Below, piece by piece: positions 24,001-33,535 of a DNA stretch of 38,002 bases (its first letter is position 1; each line of letters begins with the position of its first letter). Source of the DNA: an uncultured Kiritimatiellota bacterium. Lineage in GTDB: Bacteria; Verrucomicrobiota; Kiritimatiellia; RFP12; DVOR01. The stretch covers positions 1 to 38,002 of the forward strand of contig CALXOF010000019.1 in assembly GCA_944389945.1 (NCBI GenBank). Reading direction: 5' to 3'. Position numbers and translations under genes: made by a program. The notes beneath the pieces were generated by a model, which was not told the origin of the DNA, did not search any database, and worked only from the letters and a program-made list of their open reading frames with translations.

Positions 24001-27000
24001 GAACGAGGCGGACGTGACCGTCAAGGGCGGCACCTTCACGACCGAGTTCGTCGGAACGCCTTCTGACGAGTTCGCCCCGGGTTGTTTGAACAACAGTGGA
24101 ACGGCGCTTGTCACGGGTGGTACCTTCCACAACGTCAACCGTCGTACCTATGCCATTATTTCCAACACGGGTTCCATTGAGATTACTCCTGCCGAAGGCT
24201 CCGAGGTGACGGTCTTCGGCGCTCATGGCGGTCTGGGAGTCGATGGCGGCACAGCAGTCGTCAACGGCGGAACTTACTCCTCCTCCGACTACTATGGCCT
24301 CTACGTCTCCAACGATGGTTTGGGCGAGGATCCCATGCAGGCGGCCGTCACCGTCAATGACGGCACCTTTGACGGCAAGACCTATTCCGTTTGGGTCGGC
24401 AGTGACTACAATAACCCTGTCAATAGCACCATTGCCATCAAGGGCGGTACCTTCTTGAAACCTCTCCATCGTCAATCTGTCTCTCGTCACAATGCCCTTC
24501 AAGTCTCCGGCGGCACGTTCGCCAAGCCGGTGGATCTCAGCTACTGCGCCGATGGGTATATCCCTAAAGTCAATGCGGAGACGGGTACTTACGGCGTGAC
24601 CGGCGGGACGTATGTCGCGGCCATTGAGACCGCCGAAGGTGTCGCGGGCTATGAGGCGCTTCAGGCGGCCTTTGATGCGGCCACGGAGGGGCAGACGGTC
24701 ACGCTGATTGCGGATGTTGATTGCTCCGAGCAGGGGGTGAAGGTCGCCAAGAGCGTGACCTTCGACCTGAATGGGCGCACGCTCTCCCTTGCCAACATCG
24801 GCACGGGCAACCTCAATATCGCTGCCGGCGCGACGCTGACCCTCGTGGACTCCACCGACACCGAGAAGAAGGGGACCGGCTCCGGCAAGATTGTCGCGAC
24901 GCATGACTATGCCTCCGGTTACACCTATGGTATCATCAACGTCAGCGATGGTGCGGCCTTCGTCATGGAGAGCGGCCTCATCGACACCGTGCGCGAGACC
25001 CCTGTGAACAATGGCCAGTTCGGCGTCATGGTCTCGAAGACCGGCACGGCCACCATCAACGGCGGCCACATCCGCGCCGGGTGGTACGCCATCGCCGGCA
25101 ACGGCAAGGACAAGACCGAGCCCGGCACCACCATCGCCGTGAATGGCGGCATCTTGGAGAGCACGGCGGACTACGCCATTTATCACCCGCAGGCGGGTAC
25201 GCTCTCCATCGCGGGTGGCACTGTGGCCGGCGCGGCCGGCGGCCTCTCCATCCACCGTGGCACCGCCACCATCACCGGTGGCACCGTCACCTCCAAGGGC
25301 ACCGGCGACACGGGCGACTGGCCCGACGGCACCTCCGGCCAGGGCAATGCCGCCATCACCGTTGGCGCGGCCTACGGCGACGTCGCGCTTGACATCTCCG
25401 GCGAAGCGACTGTCACCGCCCCCGATGGCACCCCCGCCATCTCCGTCCCCGATTCCGCCAACGCGCAGGACATCGCCATCTCCGGCGGCACGTTCAGCGA
25501 GAAGCCGGATAATGCCTGGTTCGCCGATGGCTACATCCCGGTTAAGAACGAGGATGGCACCTTTGGAGTCGCTCAGGGCTCCTTCGCCGCTGAAATCGCT
25601 GGCGAGAAGTATCTCACCCTCAAGGAGGCCATCGCTGCCGTTCCCGAGAATGGGGCAGAGGCCACCACCATCATGCTCTTGGACGATGTGACGAGCGCGG
25701 GCAGCCTTACCCTTACGAATGGGCAGAAGGCCATCCTTAATGTGAATGGTAAGACCGTCACCTTCACGTCCGGCAAACTTCAGCTCTTGACCTCAGCCTC
25801 CCTCACGCTCACGGGTGAAGGCGCGTTGGTTTGCCAGTCCAGAGGCACAGGCGCCATCTCGATTTACGGCAACGAGACCAGTCAAATCGACTTGCTTGTC
25901 GACTCGGGCGTCACGGTTGACGGCCATTATGGCATCGTGCTCTTTGGCAATGGTGCGCCGGCTTGCCGTAATGTCACCGTCACGGTCAAGGGAACCGTCA
26001 AGACCTCGGAAGGCGGTTCTGCGCTTTACGTGAATGGCACGGTCAACGACCTGGAGGGCCCTGTGCCGCAGATTACCCTGGCCGAGGGCGCCACGGTTGA
26101 GGCTGTCTCCGTCGGTATTTACGCAGCCGGTTATGCCAAGTGGGATTTGGCCGGCACGATTAATGCCGACTACGCCATTACCATCAAGAGCGGTGATTTC
26201 ACCATCACCGGCGGTTCCTATACCTCCACGGGCAACTTCGTAGACCCTGCCGAGGCGAACAGCAACGGCACGGAGGATACCGGCGCGGCGATCTCCATCA
26301 CCACCAACCCGGACTATGCCCAGAAGACCAACGTGACCATCACTGGCGGCACCTTCACCTCTACGAACGGTTATGCCTTCTATGAAGGTATTGCCGTGAA
26401 GGATGGTCAGCCCATTGCTGAGGCCTCCACCGCCGTGATTGCCATCACGGGTGGCACCTTTGTCGGCAATGCAGAAAAGGGGCCAATCATGATTGCCACC
26501 GCCAAGGATAAGCAGGTTATCACCGGCGGTTACTTTAGCGCGATGCCTCCTACTGAGTTCTTGGCCGACGGTGTTGTCTCCATTAAGGATGCCACTGCTC
26601 CCGAAAACGCACCTGTTGCGTTGCGGCAGTTCGCGGCCCAATGTGGCACCACGGTCTATCAGACGTTGCGGGATGCCATCATTCAGAATCAGCGGTCTGA
26701 CAAGTATGGGCAGACCATCACGCTTCTGCGCAATGTCACGGAACCCCAAGTCATCCAGGTCGGCGAGACGCTGATTGCCAATGCTACGGATTCCAACGTT
26801 ATCGTCGATTTGAACGGTAAGACCGTTACCTTTGAGGATAAGGGGGCCTTCCAAATTACGGAAAAGGGTTCTCTGACGCTTACTGGTAGTGGTAAGGTGC
26901 TTTCTAAGACCGCAGATGGGGATGTGGTACGTATCTTCGGGTCCCAGAATGATGTGGCCAATGAGTGCGTGCTGAACGTCGGCAAGGATGTGACTCTTGA

Positions 27001-29257
27001 GGGTGAAGTCGGTATCGCCGTCTACAAGGGCTATCCGGACGAAACGAAATGTCTCGGCGTGAACGTCACCGTCGAGGGCACCATCATCTCCCACTCGAGC
27101 TTTGCCGCTTACATCAACGGCTCGAATAAGACTACCACAGGTAATGTGCCCACCTTCTCCTTCACGGGAACCTCTAAGATTCAGGCCGATACCGTTGCAG
27201 TCTACGCTGCGGGCTATGGCAAGTGGATCTTCGCTGGCAATGTCACTGCAGGCGACGATGCGCTCTCCATCAAGTGTGGCGACATCACCATTACCGGCGG
27301 CACTTATATGGCTAAGGGAGAGTTCAATGATCCCGCTGATGCCAATGGAAATGGCACGGAGGAGACCGGCGCGGCAGTGTCCATCACTACGAATTCGGCC
27401 TATGCCCCGAAGACCAATGTGACCATCACGGGCGGCACCTTTATCTCCGAGAACGGTTACGCCTTCTATGAAGGTATCGCGAAGAAGGCCGATGGCACTC
27501 CCGCCGCCGAGGCCTCCACAGCTGTCATCTCTATCACCAACGGCACCTTCACTGGCAGTAAGACGAATGAGTCCGTTACCGCCGACATCGCCATCACGAC
27601 CGCGGAGAACAAGCAGGTTGTCTCCGGCGGCACGTTCAGCCAGGCCGTGCCTGAGGCATTCTGCGCGCCGGGATATGCGCCGAAGCAGAATGCCGATGGC
27701 ACCTATTCCGTTGTGGGATGGTATGAGACGGGCGTGGATACGAATGACGACGGCGTGGCGGACGCCTGGACCATCCGTAACGAGGGTGACCTGGCGGCCT
27801 TCCGTGACAAGGTGAACAGCACCGTCACCTTCGCGGGGTGCACCGTGACGCTTACGGCGGACTTGGATCTCTCCGACATGGGCACTTGGATTCCCATCGG
27901 CGAAGGCAACGCGGGCGGCGCGAGCAAGAACGGCGGCTTCTTCGCCGGCACCTTCGAGGGCGGCAACCACCTCATCGCCAACCTTCACGTCTCTGAGACG
28001 AAGCCTGGCGAGGGCGCGGGCCTCTTCGGCTGGGTGCGCGGCGCGACCATCCGTAACCTGCGCGTGTCCGGCTCCTTTCTCGCGAATGTGAATGGCGCGG
28101 CGGGCATCATCGGTGTCGTGGAGTCGAACTACGATGGCAACGCGCGCACTGTCATCGAGAACGTGCACAATAAGGGCGATACGGTTCGCGGCTCGAAGGC
28201 CGGCGGCATTGTCGGCGACATCCGCCGCGGCGGCACGGTCTCCATCACCAACTGCACCAACGCCGCCGCAGTGACGGCTTCCATCAACCACTCGGACACG
28301 GCAGGTGTGCTGTGCGCGGGCGGCATCGTCGGCAACGCGGGCGGCACTTCCGTGACGATTGCCGGTTGCACGAACACGGGCACCGTGACGGCCACCCCGG
28401 ACGACGAGGGTCTCACGAAGCAGACGCCGACCTACGCGGGCGGTATCGTTGGCCGCATGGGCACGGGCTCCATCGCGGCCGGTAATGGCGGCAACACGGG
28501 CACTGTCTCGGCCACGGGTGCCGGCACGGCTGGCCAGGGCGCAATCCTGGGCGGCGTGGTGGCCGGCACGCAACCCGTCTTGGACTTGGCGCTCACCGAG
28601 GCGGATGCCGAGGCCGGCCGCGTGGCGCTCTTCACCGCCGCCGAGGTCGTGCCTGAAGGGCTGACGGTGACAGTCGCCCCGGCGGAAGGCGCGTTCGCAC
28701 CCGCCGGTACCGTGCTGGCCGTGGACGATGGCACGCTCTACTGCAACCTGCTCTATCTGGCCAACCGTGTGGCCGGCGAGAGCGAGGGCGAGACCTTCAA
28801 CGCCGCCGCGCAGGAGGCCTTGCTTGCCGCGGCCGGCAACACGCTCTATGGCACCATTGCCGTCACGGGCACCACGGCCGGCGACAAGGCGCTGACGACG
28901 GCGCAGGTGAACGAGGTTTTGGCGTGTTTCGAGGGCGAGGGCCTCATCACGGCTTCGGAGTCTGAGGGCGTGAAGACGCTTGTCGTGGCCTACGATTTCG
29001 GTATCACTGGTCTGCGTGTCACGGCGGAGGGCGACCTCGTGGTCACCGTGGCCGCGCAGGATGCCCAGGCCAAGCCCCTTGCCTTCGCAGAGGGTGTCAC
29101 CTTCGCCCTGCGCAATGGGGAGGATGCCCTGGAGACCACGTCGGCCACGGTCGCTGATGGCGTCACGACGCTCACCGTCCCGGCGGCCAATCTTCCCGCT
29201 GGCAACCTGGAGCTCACCATCTCCGTCGCCCTCGCGGCGGAGACACCCGTCGAGTAA
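21098..29257 (+). CDS. Giant beta-helix/GLUG repeat protein, secreted or surface
   Basis: A 2719-residue protein. The signal peptide is MKHVCISLAAALALAVPSFA, cleaved near AQSA. The body is Gly/Thr/Val-rich with endlessly repeated ISGGTF- and VTITGGTF-type turns, expected for a right-handed parallel beta-helix. At least five modules begin with a 'YLTFKEAI...TVKLLRDV' segment, continue with 'VDLGGHTL' or 'FDLNGRTL', and close with 'GGTFS.KPD...DGYIPVKNEDGTFGV' (module starts near residues 378, 838, 1171, 1496 and 1843). Modules 4 and 5 are close duplicates. Near 2206 it changes to NDDGVADAWTIRNEGDLAAF and then GLUG-type repeats (AGGIVG and FGWVRGATIRNL) to about 2490. The last 230 residues have no LPXTG, autotransporter barrel, PEP-CTERM or other anchor I recognise. 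A Ser run (about residues 266-274) is encoded by TCTTCC repeats. TGTAAAGGAAG precedes the ATG. A role in adhesion or surface coating is inference only. Confidence 0.88.
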   Translation: MKHVCISLAAALALAVPSFAQSAEETPFSCEVRTKFNQAGTSYSSVAEAVAAVPTDGKIHYVYVVGEGPAEITTPITVTAGQNISLCSEKSGITYDIPASLTAPVFTVESGARLTFTKSGKYVYGEGVQGTFLENYGDVSIASGTFTLDAGESGVAIINHGGAEDNSMKCGATVTVASGTAFLNDGALTLSGGTTTAEAGVAVVNQGGTLTLSTSKGVTGSEGAIVVNGGVAKFTKGSYASTSAAPAVRLCAAAAPIEAVFSSSSSSSSVTLTAAEGDALAVDGAARTCEIKVNNGTFAPAEGKASIRVTHDTEDADITLSVVDGVFKAPIVSEGSAPVGGFILGGSFVESPDAALVADGLTFEKNADGFYAPTAAAVAQIGDATYLTFKEAIVAATPGATVKLLRDVSIPESTPITVYGLTVDLGGHTLINTATGGSGIRLTLSNAEGTPADFKLVGPGSVVAATPLYASGSDNYARPYTVIVDESVILKSTVEGNPQIELSGSARVAATDANVTRLGQGGFKVKDGDAEWLYGNCAGAFLNTPEGGTFTLCQDFSGPSRLEFSIDPALRQSRAAGIVKTATLDLAGHAFTSTLDRNGAELIVVDSGANVTIKGGTLAAIGDLAHMALPDDNNGNAALTLEDVTATSSSDDYLIVSNGSTDNINITVRDSTLTATGANTVAIFAPAGGDSIVTLDNAIIKSPYGVQVCAGDLFVKGNTQITTTAANVASTKTGDGPIPDGAAISIVDRAGYGDDATTGSSIGTVTIEGTPTLIAQGEGATAVAAYTWNDNTQSDWAEASEHVAISGGTFNRKPDDALLAPDFVLVENQDGTFDVVSAYVASIGDMKYADFKSFFTAFQAIAASETPTTVTLLADLTGDRAVPGVVPVLAGQNIVFDLNGHTMETTLKEEGRHHYAIDNYGTLTIKDSSTEQTGTIRARGVENLDNGKLTIESGTIVSVDANGGACIWNEADVTVKGGTFTTEFVGTPSDEFAPGCLNNSGTALVTGGTFHNVNRRTYAIISNTGSIEITPAEGSEVTVFGAHGGLGVDGGTAVVNGGTYSSSDYYGLYVSNDGLGEDPMQAAVTVNDGTFDGKTYSVWVGSDYNNPVNSTIAIKGGTFLKPLHRQSVSRHNALQVSGGTFAKPVDLSYCADGYIPKVNAETGTYGVTGGTYVAAIETAEGVAGYEALQAAFDAATEGQTVTLIADVDCSEQGVKVAKSVTFDLNGRTLSLANIGTGNLNIAAGATLTLVDSTDTEKKGTGSGKIVATHDYASGYTYGIINVSDGAAFVMESGLIDTVRETPVNNGQFGVMVSKTGTATINGGHIRAGWYAIAGNGKDKTEPGTTIAVNGGILESTADYAIYHPQAGTLSIAGGTVAGAAGGLSIHRGTATITGGTVTSKGTGDTGDWPDGTSGQGNAAITVGAAYGDVALDISGEATVTAPDGTPAISVPDSANAQDIAISGGTFSEKPDNAWFADGYIPVKNEDGTFGVAQGSFAAEIAGEKYLTLKEAIAAVPENGAEATTIMLLDDVTSAGSLTLTNGQKAILNVNGKTVTFTSGKLQLLTSASLTLTGEGALVCQSRGTGAISIYGNETSQIDLLVDSGVTVDGHYGIVLFGNGAPACRNVTVTVKGTVKTSEGGSALYVNGTVNDLEGPVPQITLAEGATVEAVSVGIYAAGYAKWDLAGTINADYAITIKSGDFTITGGSYTSTGNFVDPAEANSNGTEDTGAAISITTNPDYAQKTNVTITGGTFTSTNGYAFYEGIAVKDGQPIAEASTAVIAITGGTFVGNAEKGPIMIATAKDKQVITGGYFSAMPPTEFLADGVVSIKDATAPENAPVALRQFAAQCGTTVYQTLRDAIIQNQRSDKYGQTITLLRNVTEPQVIQVGETLIANATDSNVIVDLNGKTVTFEDKGAFQITEKGSLTLTGSGKVLSKTADGDVVRIFGSQNDVANECVLNVGKDVTLEGEVGIAVYKGYPDETKCLGVNVTVEGTIISHSSFAAYINGSNKTTTGNVPTFSFTGTSKIQADTVAVYAAGYGKWIFAGNVTAGDDALSIKCGDITITGGTYMAKGEFNDPADANGNGTEETGAAVSITTNSAYAPKTNVTITGGTFISENGYAFYEGIAKKADGTPAAEASTAVISITNGTFTGSKTNESVTADIAITTAENKQVVSGGTFSQAVPEAFCAPGYAPKQNADGTYSVVGWYETGVDTNDDGVADAWTIRNEGDLAAFRDKVNSTVTFAGCTVTLTADLDLSDMGTWIPIGEGNAGGASKNGGFFAGTFEGGNHLIANLHVSETKPGEGAGLFGWVRGATIRNLRVSGSFLANVNGAAGIIGVVESNYDGNARTVIENVHNKGDTVRGSKAGGIVGDIRRGGTVSITNCTNAAAVTASINHSDTAGVLCAGGIVGNAGGTSVTIAGCTNTGTVTATPDDEGLTKQTPTYAGGIVGRMGTGSIAAGNGGNTGTVSATGAGTAGQGAILGGVVAGTQPVLDLALTEADAEAGRVALFTAAEVVPEGLTVTVAPAEGAFAPAGTVLAVDDGTLYCNLLYLANRVAGESEGETFNAAAQEALLAAAGNTLYGTIAVTGTTAGDKALTTAQVNEVLACFEGEGLITASESEGVKTLVVAYDFGITGLRVTAEGDLVVTVAAQDAQAKPLAFAEGVTFALRNGEDALETTSATVADGVTTLTVPAANLPAGNLELTISVALAAETPVE
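21881..21906 (+). repeat. In-frame TCTTCC tandem repeat
   Basis: About four copies of a 6-base unit TCTTCC inside the giant gene encode a run of serines. Gain or loss of a unit changes the serine count by two without a frameshift. Confidence 0.85.
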
Positions 29258-29283
29258 GTTTATTCCTTTCTTCCACACATGGG

Positions 29284-29314
29284 CCCCGCGAGGACATTGT
29301 CCCGCGGGGTTTTT
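29284..29314 (+). terminator. Terminator of the giant gene
   Basis: A CCCCGCG/CGCGGGG stem (29284-29290 with 29303-29309), extended by an inner GGAC/GTCC helix beyond one bulged A, is followed by five T. It starts about 26 bases after the stop codon. Confidence 0.88.
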
Positions 29315-29724
29315 GGTTGGAGGCTTGGAAGCTTAGAGGTTTGGAGGCTTGGATGCTTGGAGGAGCCCCAGAGGTTGAGGCCCGGGCTGTCGCCTCCGGC
29401 GACGGTGAGGCCGAAAGTCGCTGAAGGTAAAGCTCAGCTAGCGTGGGGAGAAACCGCAGATTTCACAGATTTGGAGCAGATTAAGGGCCGGCTAGCGCCG
29501 GCAGGACTGCCAGTGTGGAAAACCGCAAAGACGCAAGGTGAGGCGCGAACCGCTTCGGGCTCCATCGGTCGCTCTGCGGCTTCGCCGCTGACCGCGCCCG
29601 CCGCCCTCCGTTTCGCGCCTTGCCGTTTTCTCAGGAATACCACACGTCGCCCCGCAGGGGCGTTCTGTTCTCCGTTCTCCGTTCTCCGTTCTCCGGGGCG
29701 CCAGAGGCGCCCCATCCCCTTGAG
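29315..29724. other. Gene-free repeat mosaic
   Basis: No gene. It contains a GGCTTGGAAGCTTAGAGG purine run, the 'cctccggcgacggtgaggcc' segment (about 29392-29411) shared with the left end of the window, GCAGATTTCACAGATT modules, a GGCCGGC/GCCGGC hairpin cassette (29486-29502), an 89-bp segment repeated in inverted orientation at 33853 (29542-29630), a GTCGCCCC/GGGGCG hairpin, CCGTTCTC tracts and a GGGGCGCC/GGCGCCCC hairpin (29696-29714). Confidence 0.6.
29542..29630 (+). repeat. 89-bp inverted repeat, copy 1
   Basis: The reverse complement of this segment matches 33853-33941 with two substitutions and no indels, by hand alignment. It contains a GCGGCTTCGCCGC hairpin. The copies flank tRNA-Arg through tRNA-Ala in inverted orientation. 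Confidence 0.92.
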
Positions 29725-29753
29725 TTGCGGGGGGTGGGGAAATGTGGTATACT
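29725..29753 (+). promoter_or_regulatory. Promoter of tRNA-Arg
   Basis: TTGCGG (29725-29730) and TATACT (29748-29753) with a 17-base, G-rich spacer; TGG precedes the -10 (extended). The transcription start falls about 10 bases before the mature tRNA. Confidence 0.8.
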
Positions 29754-29769
29754 GCGGCCATTCTTTTGC

Positions 29770-29846
29770 GCGATTGTAGCTCAATTGGATAGAGCGTTGG
29801 CCTCCGAAGCCAAAGGTTGCGGGTTCGACCCCCGCCATTCGCACCA
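29770..29846 (+). tRNA. tRNA-Arg (anticodon CCG)
   Basis: A 77-nt cloverleaf: D-arm GTAGCTCAATTGGATAGAGC, anticodon stem TTGGC/GCCAA with loop CTCCGAA (anticodon CCG, reading CGG), T-arm GCGGG-TTCGACC-CCCGC, discriminator A and an encoded CCA end (29844-29846). The acceptor stem pairs with one mismatch (T-T at the fifth pair). The downstream AICAR transformylase starts 19 bases after the CCA, so the two probably share a transcript. Confidence 0.93.
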
Positions 29847-29864
29847 TTTCCCGGGAGCGTAGCC

Positions 29865-31118
<1,254 letters not shown>

Positions 31119-31126
31119 GGTGCCCC

Positions 31127-31720
31127 ATGCGCGCGTGGACAATCGCGGCTCTGTGCGTGGCCCTGCTTGGCGCAGGGTGCACGGCGACAATGGAGGGTTA
31201 TGCCGATCCCGCGGCCCTCACCATGAAGAGTCCCGTGGCCAAGGCCACCTCGCTCGATATTCCCGTGCGTTTCTTCGATGAAGAGCTCCCCGGCCGCTGG
31301 CAACACCACGGCATGGGCATCATCAACGACCAAGAGACCTTTCAGAAGCTCTGGAAGATGTACGCCTCCGAGGTCACGGCGTTGCCGCCGGCGGTCGACT
31401 TCGAGAATTTCGCCGTCCTCTTCGTCTACGACCCCGCGCACTACAATCTGGTCAACATCCGCGGACTCAACGTGTGGCAGGGCATCGCCAACCCCATCGT
31501 TGAGCGCACGGATTGGAAGCTTGCCATCGGCGGCGACCCCATGATGCGCAAAATCAACGAACAGAAGGGCAAGCCCGTGCCGGAGGCGAAGGTGAATGTG
31601 GCGCTCCTGCCCATTCTGCGCAACTCCTCCAAACACCCCGGCGTGACCGCGCTTCTGGTGGAAAGCAATCCGGAGGACGAAGGCGCCAGCCTCGTCATCC
31701 CCGTCCCGGAGGCACCCTGA
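31127..31720 (+). CDS. Lipoprotein of unknown function
   Basis: A 197-residue lipoprotein with signal MRAWTIAALCVALLGAGC (lipobox LGAGC). The mature part is one alpha/beta domain: GMGIINDQETFQKLWKMY, then PPAVDFENFAVLFVYDPA and a long C-terminal part ending EGASLVIPVPEAP. The 'inspect-value, lonely helix, then PPxVDF strand' arrangement recalls the C-terminal domain of PrcB-like proteins, but similarity is weak and I assign no function. The gene starts 8 bases after the AICAR transformylase stop and ends 4 bases before the next gene, so the three form one operon. Confidence 0.72.
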   Translation: MRAWTIAALCVALLGAGCTATMEGYADPAALTMKSPVAKATSLDIPVRFFDEELPGRWQHHGMGIINDQETFQKLWKMYASEVTALPPAVDFENFAVLFVYDPAHYNLVNIRGLNVWQGIANPIVERTDWKLAIGGDPMMRKINEQKGKPVPEAKVNVALLPILRNSSKHPGVTALLVESNPEDEGASLVIPVPEAP

Positions 31721-31724
31721 GGCC

Positions 31725-32444
31725 ATGCACCGGCAGCTCACATTCCGTGAAGCCTGCGCCCGCCTGCGCATTCCCGAGCAACGCCTGCGCGACGCGGTGA
31801 AGTATGGCGAGGTCCCCTGCCGCAAGCAGGGCGACGACGTCGTCTTCGACGCGGACAGCCTCGATGCTTGGGGTTCCCGCCGCATCCTCTCCCTGCGCCA
31901 GCGCGACCTCCTGCCGGAACACCTCGCCGCCACGCGCCAGGATGTGAAGGTGCCGGCTGAGGACATCGTCCTGCCGCACTTGCTCAAGGCTGAGTACGTC
32001 GATCTCGACTTCCGTGCCAAGACCCGCGCCGGCGTCATTCGCGACTTGGTGGACCGCGCCGCAGAGCTGGAACTGCTCTACGACCCGGGCGACCTGCTTG
32101 CGCAACTGGAGGATCGTGAGTCGTTGGCCTCCACCGCGCTTCCCGGCGGCATCGCCCTGCCGCACCCCCATCACCAAGACCCCTATCTCATCACCGAGCC
32201 CTTCATGCTCTTGACCCGGACGCGCAAGCCCATCTGGTTTGGCGCGCCCGATGATGCGCCGACAGACCTCTTCTGTCTGATCTGTTGCGGCGAAAACATC
32301 CGCCACCTGCACGTCCTTGCGCGACTCTGCATGATGATTCGCGAGACGGACTTCTTGGGAGCCATCCGCGCCGCCGCCACCTCCGAAGAAGCGGTTGAAG
32401 CCGCCTTCGCTGCCGAGCGCGCCGTCCTCGCCACGTTGCGCTAG
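31725..32444 (+). CDS. PTS EIIA-type (PtsN-like) domain fused to a DNA-binding helix
   Basis: A 239-residue protein. Residues 1-50 (LTFREACARLRIPEQRLRDA to FDADSLDAW) look like an excisionase/MerR-type winged helix, which usually binds DNA. Residues about 75-235 form a fructose/nitrogen-type EIIA domain: EDIVLPHLLKAEYVDLDFRA, REDxxST-like ESLASTALPGGIALPHPHH and DAPTDLFCLICC. The phosphorylatable histidine is probably His147 in GGIALPHPHH. Nitrogen-type EIIAs sense phosphorylation state and act on other proteins; an attached DNA-binding head would make this a phosphorylation-controlled transcription regulator. It is the third gene after tRNA-Arg; a GGGAGCGGC/GCCGCTCCC hairpin follows the stop. 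Confidence 0.85.
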   Translation: MHRQLTFREACARLRIPEQRLRDAVKYGEVPCRKQGDDVVFDADSLDAWGSRRILSLRQRDLLPEHLAATRQDVKVPAEDIVLPHLLKAEYVDLDFRAKTRAGVIRDLVDRAAELELLYDPGDLLAQLEDRESLASTALPGGIALPHPHHQDPYLITEPFMLLTRTRKPIWFGAPDDAPTDLFCLICCGENIRHLHVLARLCMMIRETDFLGAIRAAATSEEAVEAAFAAERAVLATLR

Positions 32445-32754
32445 GGAGCGGCGTATCCGCCGCTCCCGGAGAACGGAAAACAGAGCGTGCAGGCCCGGAG
32501 GGCCAAACCTTCCACGGCTACAGAGCGTGCAGGCGCGAAGCGCCAAACCTTCCACGGCCACGGAACGCGCGGCAAGCGCGCGACGAACGTGGCCCGCTTC
32601 CAAACTTCTAAGCCTCCAAGCTTCCAAACTTCCACTTGGTACTTCACCGTTCGGCCCTGTGGGCCTCACTCCCTATCCCCATCCCTTGCGTCTCTGTTGT
32701 TTTCCTGGGAATCCCACACGTCGCCCCGCAGGGGCGTTCAGTTTTCTGTTCTCT

Positions 32755-32784
32755 GGGGCGGCAATCGCCGCCCCCCTTTTTTTT
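32755..32784 (+). terminator. Intrinsic terminator
   Basis: A GGGGCGGC/GCCGCCCC stem (32755-32762 with 32767-32774), AATC loop, then eight T (32777-32784). It is one of the hairpin cassettes that follow a TTCTGTTCTC tract, here with a full T run, and probably ends the EIIA operon. Confidence 0.8.
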
Positions 32785-32807
32785 GTCATCGCCTCAAGTC
32801 CCCCTCC

Positions 32808-32945
32808 GAGACCCTATAGTGGTCCGGCTTGAGACCCTATAGTGGTCGGAGGTGAGACCCTATAGGGGTCCATGGTCGACCCCTATAGTGGTCCGGGGCG
32901 AGACCCTATAGTGGTCCGAGCCCGACCCCTATAGTGGTCCAGGAT
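32808..32945 (+). repeat. 23-bp palindromic repeat array C (6 units)
   Basis: Six units start at 32808, 32831, 32854, 32877, 32900 and 32923, exactly 23 bases apart. Cores are GAGACCCTATAGTGGTC or CGACCCCTATAGTGGTC, in the same orientation as array A. The array lies between a terminator and the tRNA-Ala promoter. Confidence 0.9.
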
Positions 32946-33017
32946 CGCCCTTTATGAGGTTTTATGGGAAGCGTTCCCGGCGTCTTCCCGTTTTCTGCAT
33001 CTTTCGTTAAAAAGTGC

Positions 33018-33047
33018 TTGCTTTTTGGGCAGGGGATATGGTATCTT
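33018..33047 (+). promoter_or_regulatory. Promoter of tRNA-Ala
   Basis: TTGCTT (33018-33023) and TATCTT (33042-33047), 18 bases apart, with TGG before the -10 (extended). The start of transcription falls about 10 bases before the tRNA. Confidence 0.75.
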
Positions 33048-33063
33048 AGAACCACTTTCGTTT

Positions 33064-33139
33064 GGGGCGGTAGCTCAGTTGGTAGAGCATCACGTTCGCA
33101 ACGTGGGGGTCAGGGGTTCGAATCCCCTTCGCTCCACCA
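33064..33139 (+). tRNA. tRNA-Ala (anticodon CGC)
   Basis: A 76-nt cloverleaf with acceptor GGGGCGG/TCGCTCC, including the G3-U70 pair that defines alanine tRNAs, anticodon loop TTCGCAA (anticodon CGC, reading GCG), T-arm GGGG-TTCGAAT-CCCC and encoded CCA (33137-33139). Confidence 0.94.
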
Positions 33140-33208
33140 TCCGTAAAATACGGTTTGGGTCTCATACGGAAGTCCCCTTTTTCATAGTGTTTCCTTTCTT
33201 TGTTTTTG

Positions 33209-33236
33209 GCCCGTAGGCATTGCCGCGGGCTTTTTT
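33209..33236 (+). terminator. Terminator after tRNA-Ala
   Basis: GCCCG (33209-33213) pairs with CGGGC (33226-33230), with an inner GGCA/TGCC helix, followed by six T. Confidence 0.8.
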
Positions 33237-33535
33237 GTGCCCCTTCCCTTGGAAGGTTTTCCCGCGAAGACGCCAAGGCGCGCGAAGCAGATGGGCTAAA
33301 CGCCCGCTGATCACTCCCGCCCATTGTCTTCGCGTCTAAGCAGGGGTGTGGGGCAACGCCCCACCCAAACGCCAATCATTCAATTCAGTCAATCAGCAGT
33401 CGCTCCGACAGAGCAGATTGCCTACATCTTTGCGGTCCCTCTCTCTTTCCGGACACTCCTGGGGCGATGGGTGAAATCGCCGCGTGGCGAATCAGACTTT
33501 CAGGCATCCAAAGGGCTGCTTTTAGCCCTCTTTTT

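Larger units (their letters stand above)
32445..33017. other. Gene-free repeat mosaic
   Basis: No gene. Contents: a 9-bp hairpin at 32444-32467; two tandem AAACCTTCCACGG cassettes with different stems (GGCCC/GGGCC at 32492-32504, GGCGC/GCGCC at 32532-32544); a CGCG hairpin (32565-32585); purine-pyrimidine GCTTCCAAACTTC runs; a TTCACCGTTC cassette with GGCCC/GGGCC arms (32643-32667); a GTCGCCCC/GGGGCG hairpin (32720-32735); an intrinsic terminator (32755-32784); and array C (32808-32945). Confidence 0.6.

Noticed and set aside
20978..29278. Very long minus-strand open frames (20978-25255 and 25793-29278) opposite the giant gene
   Set aside because: Their translations are Gly/Asp/Arg-rich without domains and mirror the codon bias of the plus-strand gene, which has signal peptide, ribosome site and recognisable repeats. 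They are shadow frames.
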